From an uncultured Bacteroidales bacterium (GTDB taxonomy: Bacteria > Bacteroidota > Bacteroidia > Bacteroidales > UBA932), in the NCBI GenBank assembly GCA_944322565.1, contig CALUPG010000011.1, forward strand, positions 1-64,000: a stretch of 64,000 nucleotides of DNA. Direction: 5' to 3'. The notes under the pieces are model-generated. The model did not search any database and had not been told where the DNA came from. It saw nothing but the letters and a program-made list of their open reading frames with translations. How positions within the stretch are numbered: position 1 is the first letter of the stretch; every line of letters starts with the position of its first letter. Both the position numbers and the translations under genes were made by a program. This document shows positions 44,759 through 53,167 of the stretch, in pieces.

Positions 44759-46009
44759 TCAGACGAAGATCAGGGTAGAAAGCCTGCTTCCGTCAAACAG
44801 TTCGTTGGCCATTTCCATAATATTTCCGGAGGTGATGGCTTCGATTTTCTCCTTTGTCTGCCCGTCGTCAGGTATGTGACCGTATGTCATGAGGCTTTTC
44901 CCCATGGAAAGACATTGCGTCTCCCCGTTGTCCGAACTGATTGCCAATTGTCCGAAAAGCTGCTTCTTTGCGGCATTCAGAGTCTTGTTGCTGAACGCTC
45001 TGGTCTTGAGCTTCAGGAGTTCTTTGTCAATCGTCCTGATGCATTTGTCCAGATTGTCTTTGTCGCATCCGAGGCTTATGGTTACAATGCCGGAATCTGC
45101 ATATTGCGTATATGTGCATTCTACTCCGTATACCCAGCCGTATTTCTCCCGGAGAATCGAATTCAGGATGGAATTGGACGCAGGTCCGCCGAGAATATTG
45201 CACAGGAGTATGGTCGTCAGTCTCTTATGCTCTTCATACAGAGACGGGGCCGTGGTCCCGATTATGCAGTTTGCCTGATGGTTGCGTTTGGAGACTTTCT
45301 TTGAGAACATAGGGGCCTCCGGCCTGAAATATCCATGCCCGGACACTCCGGCATTATTTGTGGCGTTCGCGCAGTCCTTGCCGAAGAATTTTTCCGACAG
45401 GGTGAGCAGGGATTTTTCCATTTTCTCCTCGTCAATGTCGGCCACAACGGTGAATGCCATTTCCTGCGGAGTGAATTTCTCCCTGACGAATTTCAGCAGT
45501 TCCTCTCTTGTGATTTTCTTCACTGATGCCGCAGTGCCGAGAATAGGCCTTGACAGCGGGTGACCGGAAAAAAGCTGTTCTTCGAATTTGTCGTAGATGT
45601 CTTCGGACGGTGTGTCCTTGTACGAATTGATTTCATCGATGACGACACATTTTTCTGTCTCTATCTCATTTTCCGGGAATGTGGCTTGCGTGGCAAGCTC
45701 AAGCAGAAGCGAAGCAGCCTTGTTCAGGTCTTCCTTGAGTACAGTCGCGTGGAGGACGATTTCTTCTTTGGTAGTATATGCGTTGAGTTCCCCTCCGAGC
45801 TTGTCAAGGCAGCTGTTGATGGCTCTGGCATTTCTTTTTTCCGTCCCCTTGAACAGGGTATGCTCCACGAAATGGGCAATGCCGGGATGGAAACCCTCTT
45901 CATCCCTTGTGCCGCATCTGATGCTGAGGGCACAGTATCCCACTGCTTTCCCGTTTTTCTTTACGGCATATCTCATGCCGCATGCCGCCTTTCCGCATTT
46001 CATCTGCAA
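44759..46009 (-). CDS. M16 family zinc peptidase (pitrilysin type)
   Basis: 416 residues. The inverted zinc motif HFVEH (His46, Glu49, His50) is in GIAHFVEHTLFKG, and the distal Glu lies in ENEIETEKCVVIDEI about 80 residues on. Two M16 half-domains are present: catalytic ~1-215 and a C-terminal domain ~220-416. No signal peptide is seen, so it is likely cytoplasmic, as for YmxG/PqqL-like processing peptidases. Substrate unknown. It lies 19 bases downstream of a secreted protein of unknown function and upstream of an O-methyltransferase on the minus strand. Confidence 0.9.
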   Translation of the reverse strand: MQMKCGKAACGMRYAVKKNGKAVGYCALSIRCGTRDEEGFHPGIAHFVEHTLFKGTEKRNARAINSCLDKLGGELNAYTTKEEIVLHATVLKEDLNKAASLLLELATQATFPENEIETEKCVVIDEINSYKDTPSEDIYDKFEEQLFSGHPLSRPILGTAASVKKITREELLKFVREKFTPQEMAFTVVADIDEEKMEKSLLTLSEKFFGKDCANATNNAGVSGHGYFRPEAPMFSKKVSKRNHQANCIIGTTAPSLYEEHKRLTTILLCNILGGPASNSILNSILREKYGWVYGVECTYTQYADSGIVTISLGCDKDNLDKCIRTIDKELLKLKTRAFSNKTLNAAKKQLFGQLAISSDNGETQCLSMGKSLMTYGHIPDDGQTKEKIEAITSGNIMEMANELFDGSRLSTLIFV

Positions 46010-46028
46010 TCCGGTTTTGTACAGGACT

Positions 46029-46880
46029 TTATCTTCGTCCGGCAGTTATTCTCATAAGGTCTTCCGGAAGGAATCCTGCTCCGGCCTTTTTTGTAATCCT
46101 GTGCTTCTTGAAATAGTACAGCTCATGAGTGCCTGCGTCTATCAGCATCTTATAGCAGAATGATGATCCTGCCGTAGGCTCAAACGGAGCAACTGTATAG
46201 CTTACAAGGGTGTTCTCCATGTTGCCAAGCATGATGTCGTCCGCCCCCGACTCGTCTGAGAGAAAGACTCCGTCATGAAAATATTGGCTGAGCATCTCTT
46301 CAGAGACTTCGTCTGAGAGGTCATCTTCGGAAAAGACGATGGACATGTCCCGGGCGTCGAATATATTGCCGGACGCCTCGGAAAGAGAGCTGTATGCGGA
46401 TATGCTGCTGGACAGGACATGGATTACCTGTTCCTGCATGATGTCGATGAGCGCCGGAAGAAAAATCATTTCCCTGCCGGACGGATATTTCGCCGAACAT
46501 AATGGAATTGAGACCAGCTCCAGCATCTTGCCCAGACCCTTGTCTGCCTTTTCGCCCCCCTTTATGAGTGTGAGCATCTGGATGCCCGGCTCCGGCTCTT
46601 TTTTGAACCGGCTCTTCACGCACATCAGGAAGTAGTAGTCGCTGCTTCCCTTGAGAGAATTGAAATCCTCAAGCGTGCAGAATTCATACGGAGATATGTT
46701 CCATCTGGTCCGGATTTCTTCTGACAGGGCGGAGTCGAAGAACTCATTTCCCGTCAGGACAATCTTTGTCGTCTTTTCCTGGAAATCTTCAATTTTTGCA
46801 TCTTTTGTGACAATCTGTGCCTGTGCCGACATTATCAGCGGCATGGCGGTCATAATCATCAGAAGCAGTATTCTTTTCAT
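46029..46880 (-). CDS. Secreted protein of unknown function
   Basis: 283 residues that I do not assign to a family. The N-terminus (MKRILLLMIMTAMPLIMSAQA) is a clear signal peptide. The mature protein is alpha/beta in appearance with no Cys-rich or catalytic motif that I recognise. Notable segments are TKIVLTGNEFFDSALSEEI, KGGEKADKGLGKMLELVSI, a Ser-rich VLSSSISAYSSLSEASGNIF near the middle, and YKMLIDAGTHELYYFKKHRI at the end. A divergent pair of -7 boxes lies between it and dnaX. Downstream, 19 bases away, is the M16 peptidase, so a shared transcript is likely; a substrate or partner relation is only a guess. Confidence 0.75.
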   Translation of the reverse strand: MKRILLLMIMTAMPLIMSAQAQIVTKDAKIEDFQEKTTKIVLTGNEFFDSALSEEIRTRWNISPYEFCTLEDFNSLKGSSDYYFLMCVKSRFKKEPEPGIQMLTLIKGGEKADKGLGKMLELVSIPLCSAKYPSGREMIFLPALIDIMQEQVIHVLSSSISAYSSLSEASGNIFDARDMSIVFSEDDLSDEVSEEMLSQYFHDGVFLSDESGADDIMLGNMENTLVSYTVAPFEPTAGSSFCYKMLIDAGTHELYYFKKHRITKKAGAGFLPEDLMRITAGRR

Positions 46881-46923
46881 GTCGGTAATTTTCCTCCGGA
46901 TATTTCTTGTCCCGATAAGGCTG

Positions 46924-46951
46924 CAAAGTTACAAAAATATGTTTAAATTTG
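46924..46951. promoter_or_regulatory. Closely spaced divergent -7 boxes: unknown secreted protein / dnaX
   Basis: TAACTTTG on the minus strand (46924-46931) and TAAATTTG on the plus strand (46944-46951) are both exact TAnnTTTG matches, only 12 bases apart and facing away from each other. The plus box ends 6 bases before the dnaX ATG (46958), predicting a leaderless or nearly leaderless dnaX mRNA. Confidence 0.55.
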
Positions 46952-46957
46952 TCGGCT

Positions 46958-48751
46958 ATGACAGATTATGTAGTATCAGCACGGAAATACCGTCCGGAGA
47001 ATTTCGAGTCTCTGGTGGGACAGGACAATATAGCCCGTACACTCAAGAATTCTATTCTGAGGGGGCAGCTTGCCCATGCCTATCTGTTCTGCGGTCCGAG
47101 AGGTGTGGGAAAGACCAGTACGGCAAGAATTTTTGCCAAGACAATAAACTGCTCGGATCCCGGTCCGGATATGGAGCCTTGCGGCAAATGTGAGTCATGC
47201 ATTTCTTTTTCAGAAGGACGCTCCTATTGTATTCATGAGCTTGACGCGGCGTCCAATAATGGTGTGGATGACATCAAGGCTCTTATGGAGCAGGTGCGTA
47301 TACCGCCTCAGGTCGGCAAATACAGCGTATATATCATAGATGAGGTGCACATGCTGTCTCAGGCTGCCTTCAATGCTTTTCTCAAGACTCTTGAGGAGCC
47401 GCCTGCCCATGCCGTATTTATTCTTGCGACTACAGAAAAGCACAAGATACTCCCTACAATCCTGTCTCGGTGCCAGACATACGACTTCAACAGGATAACC
47501 GTAGACAATATAGTCGGAAACCTAAGGCATATTGCTGAACTTGAACATATAACAATAGATGATGAATCCCTGCATGTCATAGCGATGAAGGCCGACGGGG
47601 CTATGAGAGATGCCCTTACAATCTTTGACCAGACTGTGGCGTTCTGCGGGACCGACATCAAGTATCAGGATGTGCTGTCCAATCTGAATGTCCTCGATTA
47701 TGAACATTGTTTCAGCCTTGTGGATGATTTCCTTGCGGGGGATTGTCCGTCTGCTCTGCTGAAATTTGACGAAATTCTTGCCAAGGGCTTCAATGCGCTT
47801 TACTTTGTGTCTGCACTCAGCAGTCATCTGAGAGACTTGATTGTAAGCAAGAGTTCCGGTCTTGATGCGTTGCTGGAATTGCCTGACTCCCTGAAGAAAA
47901 GATATAAGGCCCAGGCAGACAGATGTCCGATGAAGTTTCTGTATGATGCCCTGGCTCTGACTGTCCAGTGTGAGTCCGGCTACAGGCAGAGTGTGAATCC
48001 TCGCCTGCATATTGAGTTTGCCCTCATGCGGCTATGTGCCCTGTTGAATCCTCTTCAGGCGGAACAGTCTCGTCAACCGGCCCGGGAATCGCAGATTCCG
48101 GCATCTTCTTCCGCTCCGGTCTCACCGGCCGCCGGGGAAGAGAAAAAACCGGCCGTGGAAAAAATGCCTGCCGGAGATAAGGCACCATTCGGTGAGAAAG
48201 GGACGGCCGGGAAAGAACAGGCTCCGGCAGAAGTGGCTGCGGAAAGGCCTGTGTCATCCGACCGTCAGCGCCGCCGTGCGGCAAAGTCAGTCTTGTCTAT
48301 AAAGGAAATGTCCAGGGAGGATGCCTCAGACGGAAGTATGCCGGCTGCATCCCGGCAGAAAGCAGGGGAGACCGAAATCCCGACTGATGAAAGAATTGAG
48401 GCCGGATGGCAGGAACTGATCCGCACATATTCTTCCCAGCCGAGGCTTGCAAGCGCACTCGGGGCTTCAAAACTTGAATATGAAGTCAGGGATGACAGCA
48501 AGACTGTAATATTCAGAGTCGTCAATGTGGCCCAGAAACAATGGATTGAGGAAAAGCGCCTCAGGGAACTTGAAGCGGCACTTCAGAAATCGGTCGGCTC
48601 GTCTGCAATCTCTCTTCGCGTGGATGTCCTTCCCGATGACAGCAGTAAAGTTGAAATCCCGTACACCCAGACGGAGCAGGCACAGGTGCTGATGCAGCAG
48701 AATGCTGAACTGAGGGAGCTGATTGTGGATCTCGGCTTTGACATAAAATGA
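46958..48751 (+). CDS. dnaX: DNA polymerase III subunit gamma/tau
   Basis: Clamp-loader ATPase. Start at MTDYVVSARKYRPENFESLV; the three residues before it would lie inside the -7 box. The AAA+ Walker A is CGPRGVGKTSTAR, the zinc knuckle is PCGKCESC, Walker B is IIDEVHMLS, and sensor ATTEKHKILPTILSRC is present. Domain III runs to ~365. A Pro/Ala/Glu/Lys-rich disordered linker (~370-480) leads to a C-terminal ~110-residue domain that in tau binds the polymerase. 597 residues is tau-like. lptB follows 64 bases later. Confidence 0.94.
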   Translation: MTDYVVSARKYRPENFESLVGQDNIARTLKNSILRGQLAHAYLFCGPRGVGKTSTARIFAKTINCSDPGPDMEPCGKCESCISFSEGRSYCIHELDAASNNGVDDIKALMEQVRIPPQVGKYSVYIIDEVHMLSQAAFNAFLKTLEEPPAHAVFILATTEKHKILPTILSRCQTYDFNRITVDNIVGNLRHIAELEHITIDDESLHVIAMKADGAMRDALTIFDQTVAFCGTDIKYQDVLSNLNVLDYEHCFSLVDDFLAGDCPSALLKFDEILAKGFNALYFVSALSSHLRDLIVSKSSGLDALLELPDSLKKRYKAQADRCPMKFLYDALALTVQCESGYRQSVNPRLHIEFALMRLCALLNPLQAEQSRQPARESQIPASSSAPVSPAAGEEKKPAVEKMPAGDKAPFGEKGTAGKEQAPAEVAAERPVSSDRQRRRAAKSVLSIKEMSREDASDGSMPAASRQKAGETEIPTDERIEAGWQELIRTYSSQPRLASALGASKLEYEVRDDSKTVIFRVVNVAQKQWIEEKRLRELEAALQKSVGSSAISLRVDVLPDDSSKVEIPYTQTEQAQVLMQQNAELRELIVDLGFDIK

Positions 48752-48815
48752 CATTCACAAGACAATCAGGACTTATTGCGTAAATCAGATACATAATCTT
48801 CAACAATAATATTCC

Positions 48816-49586
48816 ATGAAACTGCGTTGCGAAAATCTTGTCAAAAAATATGGTGTCCGGACAGTTGTGAAAGGGGTGTCCATGGAGGCTGAGCAGGGTG
48901 AGATAGTCGGATTTCTCGGACCGAACGGAGCCGGCAAGACGACCAGCTTCTATATGATAACCGGCCTGATTGTCCCCAATGGAGGACGGATATTCCTGGA
49001 TGAGGAGGACATCACCTCCCTGCCCATGTACAGGCGTGCACAGAAAGGAGTAGGATATCTTGCCCAGGAAGCATCGGTTTTCCGCCGTATGTCGGTCGAA
49101 GACAACATCATGTCAGTGATGGAGATGAAAGGCTACAAAAAGGCGGAGCGGAAAGAACGGCTTGAGTCCCTTATAGAGGAGTTCGGCCTGCAGAAAGTAC
49201 GCAAGAGCCTCGGTATCCAGCTCTCTGGAGGAGAAAGACGCCGCTGTGAAATAGCCCGCGCCCTGTCAATTGACCCCAAGTTCATTCTGCTTGACGAACC
49301 GTTCGCAGGAGTTGACCCGATAGCTGTGGAAGATATACAGCATATTATCGCCAAACTGAAATACAAGAATATAGGCGTAATCATCACAGACCATAATGTC
49401 GGCGAGACACTTGCCATCATAGATAGGGCTTACCTTCTGTATGAAGGTACGATTCTCCAGAGCGGCACTCCCGAACAGCTCGCTGCCGATGATGAGGTCC
49501 GCACCAAGTATCTTGGCTCCAACTTTGTGCTCAAGCGTTCTATAGCCCTTGACACTCCCGCTCCGGGCAGCAGTTCAGGTCAGTAG
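48816..49586 (+). CDS. lptB: LPS export ABC transporter ATP-binding protein
   Basis: ATPase of the LptB2FG complex that extracts lipopolysaccharide from the inner membrane. Walker A is FLGPNGAGKTTSF, the Q-loop is YLAQEASVF, the ABC signature LSGGERRRCEIARAL, and Walker B KFILLDEPFAGVDPIAVED, with the switch His in IITDHNV. These and the 256-residue length match LptB specifically (the VFRRMSVEDNI segment is typical). No membrane partner is encoded in this window. Its last 7 bases overlap the 3' end of the opposing response-regulator gene. Confidence 0.93.
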   Translation: MKLRCENLVKKYGVRTVVKGVSMEAEQGEIVGFLGPNGAGKTTSFYMITGLIVPNGGRIFLDEEDITSLPMYRRAQKGVGYLAQEASVFRRMSVEDNIMSVMEMKGYKKAERKERLESLIEEFGLQKVRKSLGIQLSGGERRRCEIARALSIDPKFILLDEPFAGVDPIAVEDIQHIIAKLKYKNIGVIITDHNVGETLAIIDRAYLLYEGTILQSGTPEQLAADDEVRTKYLGSNFVLKRSIALDTPAPGSSSGQ

Positions 49587-50728
49587 GCATATGTCCTGAC
49601 ATCATCGGCGGTAATCCTGTCTCCGGAAAGAATCAGAAGCCTTTCCACCACATTGCGGAGTTCCCGGATGTTGCCTGTCCATGACTTGTCCATAAGGAGC
49701 CGCATGGCTTCCTTGTCGACTTCTCTTTTGGACAGAGCGGATTCTGAACATATCTGGTCCATGAAATATTCAACCAGGAGAGGGATGTCGGACTTTCTTT
49801 CATCAAGTGAAGGCACATTGATGACAATCACGCTCAGTCTGTGGTAAAGGTCTTCCCTGAAATTCCCCCTGGCGATTTCTTCTTTGAGATTCTTGTTGGT
49901 TGCGGCGATAACACGTACATCCACGGTTATGTCCTTGTCGCTGCCGACTCTTGACAGTTTCTTTTCCTGAAGTACCCTGAGAACTTTTGCCTGGGCGGCG
50001 AGGCTCATGTCTCCGATTTCATCAAGGAAAAGAGTTCCTCCGTCGGCCTGCTCGAATTTCCCCTTGTGTTGCTTGATTGCTGAGGTGAAGGCCCCTTTCT
50101 CATGGCCGAAAAGTTCGCTTTCAATCAGTTCGGAAGGTATGGCGGCGCAGTTTACTTCAATATATGGCATGGCTGAACGGCTGCTCTTCTGGTGCAGGGT
50201 ACGGGCGACAAGTTCCTTTCCTGTGCCGTTCGCTCCGGTCACCAGTACTCTTGCATCTGTAGGAGCCACCCTGTCTATCATTTCCCGGATGTGCTGGATT
50301 GCAGGAGAGTCGCCTATCATCTGCTGGCCGTATACTTTTTTGGTAAGCCTTCTGGTCTCGGAGACAAGGGAGACCTTTTCGGTGGCATTCTTTATTGTTA
50401 TGAGTATCCTGTTGAGGTCCAATGGTTTCTGAATGAAGTCAAAGGCTCCTTTCTTTATGCATTCGACTGCAGTGTCAATGTCACCATGTCCGGAAATCAT
50501 TATTATCGCCGAGTCCACGCCGTCATTGTGGAGCCTGTCAAGTACTTCCACTCCGTCCATCCCGGGCATTTTTATGTCGCAGAAAATGACATTGTATTTT
50601 TCCTTTTCCGCCATCTCGCATCCGGCGGAACCGTCTTCAGCTACATCAACATCATAGCCTTCATCTGAGAGGATTTCTTTCAGCGAGTTCCTGATGGAGC
50701 GCTCGTCGTCAATAACAAGAAGTTTCAT
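49580..50728 (-). CDS. NtrX/NtrC-like response regulator lacking a DNA-binding domain
   Basis: Receiver domain 1-~120 with phosphoacceptor Asp51 (FCDIKMPG), conserved Lys in FIQKPLD, then a sigma-54-activator AAA+ domain ~135-370. The latter has Walker A GANGTGKE (165-172), the sigma-54 contact loop as GAFTSA (212-217) instead of GAFTGA, Walker B GGTLFLDEIGDM and the GNIRELRN sensor. The protein ends at residue 382, right after the AAA+ lid, with no Fis-type helix-turn-helix. The stop is followed only by antisense lptB, so this is not a frameshift. CtcC of Chlamydia is a known precedent for such a shortened regulator. The likely partner is the NtrY-like kinase at 53168-56770. Confidence 0.9.
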   Translation of the reverse strand: MKLLVIDDERSIRNSLKEILSDEGYDVDVAEDGSAGCEMAEKEKYNVIFCDIKMPGMDGVEVLDRLHNDGVDSAIIMISGHGDIDTAVECIKKGAFDFIQKPLDLNRILITIKNATEKVSLVSETRRLTKKVYGQQMIGDSPAIQHIREMIDRVAPTDARVLVTGANGTGKELVARTLHQKSSRSAMPYIEVNCAAIPSELIESELFGHEKGAFTSAIKQHKGKFEQADGGTLFLDEIGDMSLAAQAKVLRVLQEKKLSRVGSDKDITVDVRVIAATNKNLKEEIARGNFREDLYHRLSVIVINVPSLDERKSDIPLLVEYFMDQICSESALSKREVDKEAMRLLMDKSWTGNIRELRNVVERLLILSGDRITADDVRTYAY

Positions 50729-50791
50729 CTGCTGTAATTTTCATGTGCGTACAAATATCGGACATTTTTTATCAGTTTGCATAAAAATTTA

Positions 50792-50799
50792 TAATTTTG
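50792..50799 (+). promoter_or_regulatory. -7 box of cmk
   Basis: TAATTTTG exactly fits TAnnTTTG, 18 bases upstream of the preferred cmk ATG. A TTTG at 50776-50779 is too close (12 bases) to be a normal -33 box. Confidence 0.45.
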
Positions 50800-50817
50800 T
50801 CAGCTAAACATGTACTG

Positions 50818-51522
50818 ATGCGTATACCTGACATTATCATTGCGGTCGACGGATATTCTTCCACGGGCAAGAGTTCTTTTGCGAGACTGATTGCGCGTGA
50901 GTTCGGTTTCCAGTATCTTGATTCGGGGGCCCTGTATCGCGGAGTCACCCTTTTTGCCATAGAAAACGGCCTCATTTCTCCCGACGGTACGATTGACATC
51001 CCGGCTATGGAAGCTGCGCTGGAGACTCTGGACATCCATTTTGAAGGAGCCGGAGACGGGAGCTGCACTTTTATGGGAGACAGATGTGTAGAAAAGGACA
51101 TAAGGACTCTGGCGGTTTCCGGCAAAGTGAGTCCGGTGGCTGCCATGCCGCAAGTGAGGGAGTATGTGGACAGGCGGCTGCGGCTTCTCGGAGGGAAGAA
51201 GCGCGCCGTGCTTGACGGGAGGGATATCGGGACCACAGTCTTTCCTGATGCCGAACTTAAGATTTTCATGACGGCCGATGTTGAAGTCAGGGCCATGAGA
51301 AGGATGAAGGAAATGCAGTCAAAGGGGGAAAATGTCAGATTCGAGGATGTCCTGCACAATCTCCAGGAACGGGACTACATTGATTCGCACCGGGAGGTGT
51401 CGCCCCTTGCCATGGCAAAGGATGCAATAGTGCTTGACAATTCCCGGATGACTCTTGATGACCAGATGGTATGGCTCAGGAACATCATGCGCAAAAAGTT
51501 CAATTTGACAGACAAGGACTAA
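50818..51522 (+). CDS. cmk: Cytidylate kinase
   Basis: Phosphorylates CMP/dCMP to the diphosphate. The P-loop is AVDGYSSTGKSSFARL near the start, then FQYLDSGALYRGVTLFA, DGRDIGTTVFPDAELKIF and the LID-side RDYIDSHREVSPL. The ATG at 50818 is preferred to the TTG at 50797, which overlaps the -7 box; 234 residues is normal. First gene of the plus-strand run cmk-ispH-efp, inserted between the two minus-strand two-component genes and divergent from the response regulator. Confidence 0.94.
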   Translation: MRIPDIIIAVDGYSSTGKSSFARLIAREFGFQYLDSGALYRGVTLFAIENGLISPDGTIDIPAMEAALETLDIHFEGAGDGSCTFMGDRCVEKDIRTLAVSGKVSPVAAMPQVREYVDRRLRLLGGKKRAVLDGRDIGTTVFPDAELKIFMTADVEVRAMRRMKEMQSKGENVRFEDVLHNLQERDYIDSHREVSPLAMAKDAIVLDNSRMTLDDQMVWLRNIMRKKFNLTDKD

Positions 51523-51533
51523 AGCTTGTATTT

Positions 51534-52478
51534 ATGAGCATAACCGTAGATATTGACAGCAATTCGGGATTCTGTGCGGGAGTCATCCGCGCCATAGGCA
51601 AAGCCGAGGAATTTCTGGACGGTACTGCCGGAAACGGGAAAAAACTATTTTCTCTCGGGGCAATAGTGCACAATGATGCTGAACTGAAAAGGTTGGAAGA
51701 CAAGGGTCTCGTATGCATTGACCGCGACGACCTCGACGACATGCTTGATGCGGATGGCGAGAATCTGCTTATCAGAGCTCACGGCGAGCCTCCCCAGACC
51801 TACACGAAAGCCCGAGCCCATGGGTTTACGGTTGTCGACTGTACATGTCCGGTAGTCCTCAAGTTACAGAAAAGCATAAGGGAGGCGTATGCGGCCCTCA
51901 GGGACAGGAACGGTCAGATTGTAATTTTCGGCAAGCCGGGTCATGCTGAGGTGCTTGGGCTGATAGGCCAGGTAGAGGGCAATGCCGTCGTGATAGAGGA
52001 CATGAGAATGCTTGTTGACGCTGTTGCCGCCGGCTCCATTGACCTCAGGCGTCCTGTTGAGATTTTTTCGCAGACGACAAAGAGTCCGGCAGAATATGCT
52101 TCAGTGTGTGCGCGCCTTGAACAGATGATGGCTGACGCCAATGAACTCTCCGTAGAAAGGTTCAAGGGAACGAGAATGTTTGTCCGTCACAACACAATCT
52201 GTTCACAGGTTGCGACTCGCCATGCCAAGCTGTCGGCTTTTGCTGTTGAGCATGACATTGTGATTTTTGTGTCCGGAAAGTCCAGCTCCAACGGAAAAGT
52301 CCTGTGTGAGAGGTGCAAGTCTCTGAATATCAGAACGTATCATATTGACTCGCCTGATGAGCTCCGAAAGGAGTGGTTTCGTCCGGACGATAAGGCGGGC
52401 GTCTGCGGTGCTGCTTCCACTCCGAAATGGCTGCTTGAAGACGTGGCGGCAGAGATACGGTCATATAATGACAAGTGA
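51534..52478 (+). CDS. ispH: 4-hydroxy-3-methylbut-2-enyl diphosphate reductase
   Basis: Last step of the MEP pathway, forming isopentenyl and dimethylallyl diphosphate with a [4Fe-4S] cluster. The three Cys ligands are in SGFCAGVIRA (Cys14), VDCTCPVVLKLQ and AGVCGAASTP; RAHGEPPQTY and FGKPGHAEVLG are also family marks. Start at MSITVDIDSNSG; the longer frame re-reads cmk. 314 residues. Separated from cmk by 11 bases. Dimethylallyl diphosphate from this pathway is the donor for MiaA. Confidence 0.94.
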   Translation: MSITVDIDSNSGFCAGVIRAIGKAEEFLDGTAGNGKKLFSLGAIVHNDAELKRLEDKGLVCIDRDDLDDMLDADGENLLIRAHGEPPQTYTKARAHGFTVVDCTCPVVLKLQKSIREAYAALRDRNGQIVIFGKPGHAEVLGLIGQVEGNAVVIEDMRMLVDAVAAGSIDLRRPVEIFSQTTKSPAEYASVCARLEQMMADANELSVERFKGTRMFVRHNTICSQVATRHAKLSAFAVEHDIVIFVSGKSSSNGKVLCERCKSLNIRTYHIDSPDELRKEWFRPDDKAGVCGAASTPKWLLEDVAAEIRSYNDK

Positions 52479-52524
52479 TTGATTCCGACAAGAAATCATC
52501 GGATTTCCGTAATCTTCAGAAAAT

Positions 52525-52555
52525 TTTGCAGAATGACCGACAATTTATAATTTTG
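52525..52555 (+). promoter_or_regulatory. Full consensus promoter of efp
   Basis: TTTG (52525-52528), exactly 19 bases, then TAATTTTG (52548-52555): a complete match to the Bacteroidota housekeeping promoter TTTG-N19-TAnnTTTG. The expected start is near 52560, giving a leader of about 38 bases that is A-rich before the ATG. Confidence 0.8.
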
Positions 52556-52597
52556 CAGCCGCAAAAACTTACAGTCAATCATTTAAACGAAATATTT

Positions 52598-53164
52598 ATG
52601 GCAACAACAGCTGATTTTAAAAACGGTCTTTATCTCAATTTCAACGGCAAGCCTTGCTCAATCGTATGGTTCCAGCATGTTAAGCCGGGCAAGGGTCCTG
52701 CTTTTGTCAAGACCAAGCTCCGTAACCTTGAGAACGGACGTATCCTTGAAAACACATTCACTGCAGGGGCCAAGATTGAGACAATCAATGTGGAAAGACG
52801 GCCTTACCAGTTCCTTTACAAGGACGAGGACGGATACAATTTCATGCACGAAGAGACATTTGAACAGATACACCTCGGAGAGGACATCGTTGAGAATGCC
52901 GACCTTATGAAAGAGGGACAGCATGTTGAGATGATGTTCGTGGCTGACGAGGAAAGATGTCTTACTTGCGAGCTCCCGACATATGTTGAGCTTGAGGTTA
53001 CCTATACCGAGCCTGCAGTGAAGGGTGATACGGCATCCACAAGTGCGCTCAAGGAGGCAACTCTTGAAACAGGGGCTACCATCATGGTTCCGCTCTTCAT
53101 CAACCAGGGTGAGAAAATCAGGGTCAACACCACTGACCGGTCATACGGCGAGCGTGTAAAATAG
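52598..53164 (+). CDS. efp: Elongation factor P
   Basis: Relieves ribosome stalling at polyproline by binding between the P and E sites. Start at MATTADFKNGLYLNFNGKPC; the longer frame is non-coding leader and promoter. Domain I carries the tip loop HVKPGKGPAFVK with Lys32 at the position that contacts the P-site tRNA and may be modified; I see no epmA/epmB gene here. The end, FINQGEKIRVNTTDRSYGERV, is the domain III signature. 188 residues. Its stop is only 3 bases from the stop of the opposing kinase gene, with no room for a terminator. Confidence 0.95.
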   Translation: MATTADFKNGLYLNFNGKPCSIVWFQHVKPGKGPAFVKTKLRNLENGRILENTFTAGAKIETINVERRPYQFLYKDEDGYNFMHEETFEQIHLGEDIVENADLMKEGQHVEMMFVADEERCLTCELPTYVELEVTYTEPAVKGDTASTSALKEATLETGATIMVPLFINQGEKIRVNTTDRSYGERVK

Positions 53165-53167
53165 TCC

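Noticed and set aside
49580..49600. Frameshift or mutation removing a helix-turn-helix from the response regulator
   Set aside because: Downstream of the stop the DNA is fully occupied by antisense lptB and no frame there encodes a Fis-like helix-turn-helix, so the short form is the native one.
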